Below, in pieces: positions 1 through 4,899 of a stretch of 17,238 bases of DNA; position 1 is the stretch's first letter; each line of letters opens with the position of its first letter. The notes below the pieces were generated by a model. It saw only the letters and a program-made list of their open reading frames with translations, was not told the origin of the DNA and made no database searches. The position numbers were made by a program, and so were the translations under genes. Source of the stretch: Spirochaetales bacterium (GTDB taxonomy: Bacteria > Spirochaetota > Spirochaetia > DTKZ01); contig JAISAF010000219.1 in assembly GCA_031266855.1 (NCBI GenBank), positions 1 through 17,238 of the forward strand, written 5' to 3'.

Positions 1-556
1 CGCTGGTTAGTTCGTTGTACGCAAACGCCCCGTCTCCGATAGCGGTAACGGAATCAGGAATGGTAACACTGGTTAACTGGTTGTTCGAAAACGCGTTGTT
101 TGCGATAGCGGTAACCGAATCAGGAATGGTAACGCTGGTTAATCTGTTTCCTAAAAACACACTGTCTCCGATAGCGGTAAGCGAAGCGGGGATGGTAACA
201 CTGGTTAATTGGTTGTACGCAAACGCCCAGCCTTCGATAACGGTGACCGAAGCGGGAATAGTAAGCCCGGTTAGCCGGTTTCCCCGAAACGCCACTTCGC
301 CAATAGCCGCAACCGAATCGGGGATGACTACGCTGCTTAATTTAGCTTCATAAAACGCATGGTCCGCGATAGCGGTAACCGGCAGGGCGTCTATCCGGCC
401 GGGTATCGTTACATGCTGTGCGCTTCCCGTGTAGCCGGTAATGGTTATAGCGCCGTTACTGACCGTGTATGTGAAATCCGCCGCGTTTTGGGCGGACAGG
501 GCGGTTCCGGCTGTGATAAGCGTCATCGCGATTAATCCGAATACCGTTTTCTTCAT
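1..556 (-). CDS. Secreted BspA/TpLRR-type leucine-rich-repeat protein, 5' part only
   Basis: The reading frame opens at ATG (556-554) and runs off the window edge, so about 185 N-terminal residues are present and the C-terminus is missing. It begins MKKTVFGLIAMTLITAG, a signal peptide with likely cleavage near LSA-QN. From about residue 70 it consists of near-identical 23-residue units of the form LTSVTIPDSVTAIGDGAF, the LRR_5 (BspA/TpLRR) family known from Treponema, Bacteroides and other host-associated microbes. In that family these proteins are surface-exposed or secreted and often bind host or matrix partners. A strong Shine-Dalgarno, AGGAAGGAG on the minus strand (about 566-574), lies 8-9 bases before the ATG and fixes the start. 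The units are 69 bp long and so alike that copy number could change by recombination. The ligand is unknown. Confidence 0.9.
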   Translation of the reverse strand, partial: MKKTVFGLIAMTLITAGTALSAQNAADFTYTVSNGAITITGYTGSAQHVTIPGRIDALPVTAIADHAFYEAKLSSVVIPDSVAAIGEVAFRGNRLTGLTIPASVTVIEGWAFAYNQLTSVTIPASLTAIGDSVFLGNRLTSVTIPDSVTAIANNAFSNNQLTSVTIPDSVTAIGDGAFAYNELTS

Positions 557-600
557 CGTGTTTTACTCCTTCCTATCGCAATTAATACCGTACATTAAAT

Positions 601-710
601 AACCGGGCTTGTCCGGCAATTCCGGTTATCGGACAAGTCTATGGAATTTGCCGCAAAATGGCGGCAAATTCCGCTGTTTTTATATAGAAACCGTTTCCGA
701 AGCTATTCAA
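601..710 (-). repeat. Family 2 palindromic intergenic repeat, copy 1
   Basis: The reverse complement of this stretch closely matches 2538-2655. Shared parts are a CTTCGGAAACGGT edge, the block TATATAAAAACAGC, a large hairpin, and an outer GACTTGT/ACAAGTC-type inverted repeat. The main hairpin has 12-bp arms (643-654 and 661-672) with a 6-nt loop. A second pairs CTTGTCC (608-614) with GGACAAG (631-637). It lies between the stop of the orphan gene and the start of the LRR gene, both on the minus strand, so it could affect transcription between them. There is no T-run after the stem. Confidence 0.75.
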
Positions 711-717
711 TTTTTAT

Positions 718-1431
718 TTATATTGGTATTTCATAGATTATGTCCTTAATATGCAATGACGCTCTATATGATTTTTTTGGATTAATAATTATATAATCAT
801 TTTTGACAGTTATATTATCTATTATCGCGTATATATCTTCATAACAACTAAAAAATAATTCTTTGCAAAAGCATTTATTATTATCTCTATATTCTATGAT
901 ACATTTTGTTTCATTTATTCCATTGGGATTAATTTGATAAAAAACATCAGTTTTCCATTTGTTTGCCGCTTTTGTTTTATATTTTATTTTTAATAAATCA
1001 CCATATTCTTCTAATTGTTCTCGTACACTTTTCAATGCCAATGTCTTATCTTTATCATTTTTATATAATTCAAAAACACATAAAAAAGTTGTGCCGATAA
1101 TAAATTTAATTTTTGAATTTTCATCCATCCTTTTTATTTTATTTTCAGTTATACCATAGTCAATATATTGTATCCATTTTTCAGGTTTCCTGTTCGATAT
1201 ATTTATTTTGCCATCTTCAATCGCTGTTGAATAATTTATATAAATATGATCAAATTCCCCGGATAAAAAATTCATTTCATTTAATTTTCTGGCTATTATT
1301 TTACCGTATTTTGTATAATTGTTTTTAGTTCCCATCAGCCCGGTAAAAAACCTGTCGCCGGGGAGTGATTTGCCATCTTCATTTGGAAAATTACTGGCAT
1401 AATATCTTATGTCCTTTATAACTTTATCCAT
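718..1431 (-). CDS. AT-rich orphan protein of unknown function, 237 aa
   Basis: The frame reads from ATG (1431-1429) to a stop at 718. An in-frame TGA lies only two codons upstream, at 1437-1435, so the start cannot be further 5'. I do not recognise a family. The product is rich in Lys, Ile, Asn and Tyr, has no signal peptide and no clear membrane segment except a short hydrophobic stretch around residues 108-121 (IKFIIGTTFLCVFE), and looks like a cytoplasmic mixed alpha/beta protein. Its base composition is far more AT-rich than every other gene in the window, which suggests recent horizontal acquisition. No convincing Shine-Dalgarno precedes the ATG. Orphans of this composition are often accessory genes such as immunity proteins, anti-phage genes or remnants, but no partner gene is visible to support any of these. 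Confidence 0.75.
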   Translation of the reverse strand: MDKVIKDIRYYASNFPNEDGKSLPGDRFFTGLMGTKNNYTKYGKIIARKLNEMNFLSGEFDHIYINYSTAIEDGKINISNRKPEKWIQYIDYGITENKIKRMDENSKIKFIIGTTFLCVFELYKNDKDKTLALKSVREQLEEYGDLLKIKYKTKAANKWKTDVFYQINPNGINETKCIIEYRDNNKCFCKELFFSCYEDIYAIIDNITVKNDYIIINPKKSYRASLHIKDIIYEIPI

Positions 1432-1807
1432 GATTCAGCATATTCATATTTATTTAATAAAATCAACCACCCCGCGCGCAAGCGGCGGGGGATGGTTGTT
1501 TCCGATAGGTATGGATTGTACCTGCGGGTTTAATACCAGCGTCATCCAACAATGCGGCAGAATTGAGAACCGCCCCAAGGGACGGGCAGCCTGGGTATTA
1601 AACCCGCTTGCCGGAATCAAGTCCCTTACAGCATGCTTCCAGAGAGAGATTCACCGAGAAGGCGAATAAGGCGAAGACTGGCAAAGTCGGGGACGGGCAA
1701 GGGCGAGGAAGTAAAAAGGAGGCAAAAAAAGACCTCAAGAGTAAAAACTTCTTCGGCTTTGCGGTTAAATTTCTTTCCGGTTACTTTTAGTGTAAACATC
1801 CTGGTTA
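1432..1807. other. Gene-free stretch between the orphan gene and family 1 copy 1
   Basis: No coding region is supported here. The stretch holds an imperfect hairpin of C-rich and G-rich arms (about 1469-1499), a fragment TTTCCGATAGGTAT (about 1499-1512) that matches the reverse complement of sequence beside family 1 copy 4, a 14-bp perfect inverted repeat (1524-1537 and 1594-1607), two degenerate 16-bp repeat units (1674-1705), and a GGCTTTGCGGTTAAATTT motif (about 1754-1771) that recurs at about 4527, 7179 and 7412. Short open frames through it are repeat sequence. Confidence 0.6.
1674..1705 (-). repeat. Two degenerate units of the 16-bp repeat
   Basis: AAGACTGGCAAAGTCG (1674-1689) and GGGACGGGCAAGGGCG (1690-1705) are, on the minus strand, versions of the CGACCTTGCCAGTTTT unit that is repeated four times at 4461-4524. 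In both places the repeat is followed on the plus strand by a GCGGTTAAATTT or GCGGTAAATTT motif and then by a plus-oriented family 1 element, so the parts appear to travel or recur together. Confidence 0.6.
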
Positions 1808-1938
1808 GCCGCTGGAGCGCGCGCAATGGGATTGCAGCGGAAAGCCCACAGGATTTGCATGGGCAAATCCGAGGACTCGCAGCGGAAAGCCCGGTTTTTT
1901 GCCCGTGGATTCCACGGGCAAAAAATGCGCCCGAAGAC
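1808..1938 (+). repeat. Family 1 covarying-hairpin repeat, copy 1
   Basis: Fixed blocks are AGCGGAAAGCCC (twice), GAGGACT and the ATGCGCCC edge. Stem B is GGATTTGC/GCAAATCC (1851-1858 and 1863-1870) with a 4-nt loop. Stem A has 15-bp perfect arms (1895-1909 and 1911-1925), TTTTTTGCCCGTGGA against its complement, around a single central base. Stem A shares nothing with the stems of the other copies except the T-tract and A-tract at its base. Orientation is opposite to copies 2, 4, 6 and 7. Confidence 0.85.
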
Positions 1939-2009
1939 CTATATAGTAAATGCGGCTGATCCGCTCCTTCCGGCTCCATTCCTGTATGAATCGCGCCGAG
2001 AATAGAAAA

Positions 2010-2507
2010 ATGAAAACTTTCTGTCTTTTCTTTTGGCTTGCGGTGTGTCCGGCTCTTATGGCGGAAACCGTGATGGTGTCCATTGGGGGCGAGGGGCTGG
2101 CGGATCAGGCTGATCCCGGCTACCGGGTTTGTTTTCTTGCTCTTGAAAGCGGTGTCATGGATGCTTTTTTTGACGCGGGGAATATTGTTTTTAATGATTC
2201 GGAGTTCCGCGGTTCGCAGGACGAGCGTTACAGGACAGTACGTGTCGCGCGGGAGGGCGGGGCTTCCATGCTGCTTCTTGTCAGATGCGTGTATAATCCT
2301 GATGGGGCGAGGGACTGGAAAACCGGGGACGGCGCGCCGGTCGGTCTGCCGGAGAAGATATTTCTGGAATATGTGCGGGTAAGTGATTTCGGCGTGGTGC
2401 GGAAGCTGGAACTTGCGCCTTCCCCGCGGGACGCCGCGAGGCATCCGGCTATTGAGCGGTATTATATTGTTCTGGGCAGGAAGGCCGCGGAAAATCTTCT
2501 AAAATAG
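2010..2507 (+). CDS. Small exported protein of unknown function, 165 aa
   Basis: From the ATG at 2010 the product begins MKTFCLFFWLAVCPALMA, a short basic-hydrophobic signal peptide with a likely signal peptidase I site at LMA-ET, so I prefer this start to in-frame starts 20 and 8 codons upstream that lie close to or in repeat-derived sequence. The mature part of about 147 residues contains alternating strand-like segments (ETVMVSIGG, GASMLLLVRCVY, KIFLEYVRVSDFGVVRKLEL) and ends with a helical RKAAENLLK. I do not recognise the family. It is likely a periplasmic or outer-membrane-associated protein. Upstream there is only a weak GAG-type ribosome site. A perfect 14-bp hairpin follows its TAG stop directly. 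The next gene, 190 bases downstream, also encodes an exported protein, but a repeat separates them, so co-transcription is doubtful. Confidence 0.75.
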   Translation: MKTFCLFFWLAVCPALMAETVMVSIGGEGLADQADPGYRVCFLALESGVMDAFFDAGNIVFNDSEFRGSQDERYRTVRVAREGGASMLLLVRCVYNPDGARDWKTGDGAPVGLPEKIFLEYVRVSDFGVVRKLELAPSPRDAARHPAIERYYIVLGRKAAENLLK

Positions 2508-2539
2508 AGCTGTGCGGAAACCTCAGTTTCCGCACAGCT
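2508..2539 (+). terminator. Perfect hairpin directly after the stop codon, possible terminator
   Basis: AGCTGTGCGGAAAC (2508-2521) pairs perfectly with GTTTCCGCACAGCT (2526-2539) across a CTCA loop, starting at the base after the TAG stop. There is no T-run behind it, so it is either a weak or factor-assisted terminator, an mRNA 3'-end stabiliser, or the edge of the family 2 repeat that overlaps its right arm. Confidence 0.45.
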
Positions 2540-2655
2540 TCGGAAACGGTCTTTAACGGTCTTTATATAAAAACAGCCGGATTTGCCGCCATTCCGCGGC
2601 AAATCCGCCAGACTTGTGAGAGAACCGGAAGGCCGGTTATCGAACAAGTCTAGTG
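2538..2655 (+). repeat. Family 2 palindromic intergenic repeat, copy 2
   Basis: Compared with the reverse complement of copy 1 (601-710), the flanks CTTCGGAAACGGT and TATATAAAAACAGC are kept. The main stem is GGATTTGCCGC/GCGGCAAATCC (2579-2589 and 2596-2606). An outer pair GACTTGT/ACAAGTC (2611-2617 and 2644-2650) encloses AACCGG/CCGGTT (2623-2628 and 2633-2638). The main stem differs in length from that of copy 1 (11 against 12 bp) yet both are perfect, so pairing has been kept while the sequence changed. Confidence 0.75.
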
Positions 2656-2663
2656 AAAAATCC

Positions 2664-2692
2664 TTATCCGCGGCGCGGGTATCACCGATAAT
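2664..2692 (+). promoter_or_regulatory. Candidate leaderless promoter for the SPOR-domain gene
   Basis: TTATCC (2664-2669), a 17-base spacer and GATAAT (2687-2692) lie so that exactly six bases separate the -10 hexamer from the ATG at 2699. No Shine-Dalgarno is present. This geometry would put the transcription start at or next to the A of the ATG. The -10 match is good (5 of 6) and the -35 match is poor (3 of 6). Confidence 0.3.
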
Positions 2693-2698
2693 CACACT

Positions 2699-3976
2699 AT
2701 GAAGCGGATCATTTTCCTTATAATCCTGACCCTGGCCTGCGGTATATCTGTTTCCGCCCAGAAGGTATGGGAAGGAACCGTTGTCGCGGGGCGCTACGGA
2801 GATTTTCCTCCCACGGGATATTACGGCGCCTCGAATGTTTTCCCGCGGAATTCCCTGGTGAATGTGCAGAATATTTCCAACGGAAAAACTGTGCAGCTTA
2901 TTATATCGGGCGGGCTTGAAGACCCCGCCATGTTTTTGATCGTTTCCCGGCAGGCAGCCGACGCTCTGGAACTTCAGAGAAACGACAGCGCCAACGCGCG
3001 TGTTTCCCTTGCGGCGGGCAGCTCGGAGGCTCTTATACCCGGGTATGCCGACCTGCCGTATAGCAGCGATCCTGAGGTGAATCCCGCGGCGCGGGCCGGG
3101 GATGTCAACTCCGGCGTTGAGAAAGACTGGCCTTTCCGGGAGAAGAAGGAGAAAGAACGCATAGCCGGCGCGCCGGTTCCCGTTCCGGCCCCTGGTCCTG
3201 ATCCAGCGCTGGCTCCCGATCCCGCACCCGCGCCGCCCGTTGTGGAAGAGCCGCCTTCAATATCAGACCGCGTTCCCTCAGGCGCTTCGGAAAAGTTTGA
3301 CATAAAGGAAAGCCCTTTTGCCGAGCTGCCCGAAGAACGGCCTTCCATATCGGAACGGGCGGAGAATACTCCCCGCGTCAACGAAGACTGGGTGCTTGAA
3401 GACGTAGAGGCGGCTCCCGTACCCTCGGAAGGCATTGCCGCCCCCGGCGCTCTGCCGGTTCCCGGCGAACCGGAACCCAAAGCGGAAACCGCGGAAACGG
3501 AAACCGCTGAACCGGAAATCGCGGACAACACGGAAAGCGCCACAGAACCCGCCGAAGAAACCGCGGAAACAGCGATGCCGGAAACCGCGACCGGGACAGA
3601 AACCGAAACGATAGTAACCCTTGAACCCGCGCAGCCGAAACCTCCGGTGGAAACCGCGATGGACGCTCCCGCGGTGGCGGATTCCGCCGCTGGCAAACGG
3701 GCGGAGGAAAATCTTCCCCCCGCGGCATCCCTACCGGGAAAATCCTACTACCTGCAAGTCGCCTCGCACAGAAATCCCGAAAGCATGCAATCAGTCGTGG
3801 AGAACATCGCGTCGCTTTGTTCCAGCTATCCGGTTGCCGTTCTGGAAGGAGGAAGCCGGGACAATCCCCTCTACCGTGTTATGGTTGGCCCGCTCAAAGA
3901 AGACGAACGCGGCCTCCTGCTTCGCCAGGTCAAAGCCAAAGGCTATACCGACGCGTTTCTGAGAGAAATACACTAA
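2699..3976 (+). CDS. Exported SPOR-domain protein with long acidic Pro/Ala/Glu linker, 425 aa
   Basis: The product starts MKRIIFLIILTLACGISVSA, a signal peptide cleaved either at VSA-QK or, less typically, as a lipoprotein at Cys14. Residues 24-90 form a small beta-rich N-terminal domain (GTVVAGRYGDFPPTGYYGAS, then FPRNSLVNVQNISNGKTVQL) whose layout recalls the RlpA-like double-psi barrel; this is a tentative resemblance. Residues 155-335 are a low-complexity linker of Pro, Ala, Glu and Thr. Residues 348-424 are a SPOR domain (SYYLQVASHRNPESMQSVVE, LYRVMVGPL, GYTDAFLREI), which in the known family binds glycan strands lacking stem peptides at septa or other remodelling sites. The architecture, exported head, flexible spacer and peptidoglycan-binding tail, suits a cell-wall-anchored envelope protein. 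No ribosome-binding site precedes the ATG (see the candidate leaderless promoter). Confidence 0.85.
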   Translation: MKRIIFLIILTLACGISVSAQKVWEGTVVAGRYGDFPPTGYYGASNVFPRNSLVNVQNISNGKTVQLIISGGLEDPAMFLIVSRQAADALELQRNDSANARVSLAAGSSEALIPGYADLPYSSDPEVNPAARAGDVNSGVEKDWPFREKKEKERIAGAPVPVPAPGPDPALAPDPAPAPPVVEEPPSISDRVPSGASEKFDIKESPFAELPEERPSISERAENTPRVNEDWVLEDVEAAPVPSEGIAAPGALPVPGEPEPKAETAETETAEPEIADNTESATEPAEETAETAMPETATGTETETIVTLEPAQPKPPVETAMDAPAVADSAAGKRAEENLPPAASLPGKSYYLQVASHRNPESMQSVVENIASLCSSYPVAVLEGGSRDNPLYRVMVGPLKEDERGLLLRQVKAKGYTDAFLREIH

Positions 3977-3985
3977 AGTAAACAG

Positions 3986-4148
3986 GGCCTGTCTTTGGGC
4001 ACATTTTTTGCGGCTAACGCCGCAAAAAACCGGGCTTTCCGGGACTCCGCTACCGCTCCGGCCCCGCCTGCGGCGTGGCTGCTTCGCATCCCTCCAATCC
4101 CTTGCGCGCGCCCCAGCGCGGCCCGGAATTGCCTGTGGCAATTCCGGG
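3986..4148 (-). repeat. Family 1 repeat, copy 2 (diverged)
   Basis: It keeps the GGGCACATTTTTT edge, an 11-bp perfect stem A (4004-4014 and 4019-4029, TTTTTTGCGGC against its complement), the CCGGGCTTTCC block and the CCAATCCCTTGCGCGCG end, but the centre that normally holds stem B has been replaced by unrelated GC-rich sequence (about 4042-4092). A third hairpin with 12-bp perfect arms CCCGGAATTGCC/GGCAATTCCGGG (4122-4133 and 4137-4148) follows. It begins about ten bases after the stop of the SPOR-domain gene. Confidence 0.7.
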
Positions 4149-4222
4149 AACTGGTTGCAAAGCCGCACGCGTAACAGTCAGCTATCCGCATGACGGCGGC
4201 AACGCTTCGCAGCGGCTGGTTT

Positions 4223-4304
4223 GGTGCCAGGTACGTTTTTATGTTGCTAATATTAACGATTGATTTTACTCTGCGGCACTTAAAAAGGTGCCTGGCACTT
4301 TTTT
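4223..4304 (+). mobile_element. REP/MITE-like element with GTGCCAGG inverted ends, copy 1
   Basis: About 82 bp bounded by GGTGCCAGGTACGTTTTT on the left and AAAAAGGTGCCTGGCACTTT on the right, so the two ends are imperfect inverted repeats and the right end is itself a palindrome (GTGCCTGGCAC). Motifs of this type are widespread in bacterial genomes and in several lineages accompany REP-associated tyrosine transposases; none is encoded here, so mobilisation would have to be in trans. Confidence 0.55.
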
Positions 4305-4357
4305 CTCTTCCGTCAGCTATCCGCATGGCGGCGGCAACGCTTCGCAGCGGCTGGTTT

Positions 4358-4439
4358 GGCGCCAGGTACGTTTTTGTGTTGCTAATATTAACGATTGCTT
4401 TTACTATGCGGCACTTAAAAAGGTGCCTGGCACTTTTTT
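4358..4439 (+). mobile_element. REP/MITE-like element with GTGCCAGG inverted ends, copy 2
   Basis: Same element as 4223-4304, in the second 135-bp unit. The left end reads GGCGCCAGGTACGTTTTT, and the interior GCTAATATTAACGATTG is conserved. The two copies differ at only a few positions, so the duplication is recent. Confidence 0.55.
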
Positions 4440-4460
4440 CTCTTCCTTTCTTTACTTCCT

Positions 4461-4524
4461 CGACCTTGCCCGTCTTCGACCTTGCCAGTTTTCGACCTTG
4501 CCAGTTTTCGACCTTGCCAGTTTT
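4461..4524 (+). repeat. 16-bp tandem repeat, four units
   Basis: Units start at 4461, 4477, 4493 and 4509 with consensus CGACCTTGCCAGTTTT. The last three are identical and the first differs at the end (CGACCTTGCCCGTCTT). Two degenerate units lie in the other orientation at 1674-1705. The array is followed by GACTTTGCGGTAAATTTGG and then family 1 copy 3. Confidence 0.9.
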
Positions 4525-4561
4525 TGACTTTGCGGTAAATTTGGTTTTCAGGCTGCTGTCT

Positions 4562-4738
4562 GCCGCTGGTGCGCGCGCAAGAGGGATTGTAGCGGAAAGC
4601 CCACAGGAAGCGCATTGGCGCTTCCGAGGACTTGGAGCGGAAAGCCCGGTTTTTTTCGGTCAGGGAATTTGCGGCGCAAATTCCCTGACCGAAAAAAATG
4701 CGCCCGAAGACGGTCGCTTTCCGATAGGAAATTTATTA
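4562..4738 (+). repeat. Family 1 repeat, copy 3, longest stem A
   Basis: The fixed blocks GGGATTGTAGCGGAAAGCCC, GAGGACTTGGAGCGGAAAG and ATGCGCCCGAAGACGG are present. Stem B is GGAAGCGC/GCGCTTCC (4606-4613 and 4618-4625), the alternative to the GGATTTGC form. Stem A has 23-bp perfect arms (4650-4672 and 4676-4698) with a 3-nt loop. The outer edge CGAAGACGGTCGCTTTCCGA matches copy 4 exactly on the opposite strand. Confidence 0.9.
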
Positions 4739-4899
4739 TATGACCGCTGTCGCGGTCCCGGAATGCGCCAAAAAAAATTCTGTGCGTTTATCCCGGCCTA
4801 CTGTACATTTTCATAAAATTCATAGAGACTCCACAGAGGCGGGTGTATATTAAAGATGTCCGAGAAATATGCGGTTAGCGGAAATGGAAGGAGAAGCGC
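4739..4899 (+). promoter_or_regulatory. ftsH upstream region
   Basis: This is the only non-repeat sequence between family 1 copy 3 and ftsH, so it should contain the ftsH promoter. A TATATT hexamer (4846-4851) is the best -10 candidate, but I see no good -35 at a normal distance. A strong ribosome-binding site GGAAGGAGA (4886-4894) precedes the GTG start at 4900. No clear operator or heat-shock (CIRCE-like) inverted repeat is visible. Confidence 0.3.

Larger units (their letters stand above)
4177..4446 (+). repeat. Tandem duplication, two units of 135 bp
   Basis: 4177-4311 and 4312-4446 are nearly identical, each running from GTCAGCTATCCGCATG to TTTTTTCTCTTCC. Since 135 is a multiple of three, open frames run through both units and repeat the same 45 residues, but this is not evidence of coding. 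Each unit contains one GTGCC-ended element (separate entries). Confidence 0.9.

Noticed and set aside
1524..1607. tRNA or signal-recognition RNA gene
   Set aside because: No cloverleaf, anticodon or conserved SRP tetraloop motifs can be drawn; only one inverted repeat is present.
1895..1925. Stem A hairpins as bidirectional intrinsic terminators
   Set aside because: The T-tract precedes and the A-tract follows the stem on both strands, the reverse of terminator order.
1626..2444. 272-codon open frame on the minus strand
   Set aside because: It crosses family 1 copy 1 and the gene at 2010-2507 in antisense. Its translation contains the repeat-encoded pattern ICPCKSCGLSAAIPLRA, which also appears at other copies.
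2974..3728. Antisense open frames of 240 and 116 codons over the SPOR-domain gene
   Set aside because: They reflect the low-complexity Pro/Ala/Glu linker on the opposite strand.
4190..4816. 208-codon open frame on the plus strand
   Set aside because: It stays open because the 135-bp tandem unit is a multiple of three and continues through the 16-bp array and family 1 copy 3. No ribosome site and no domain.
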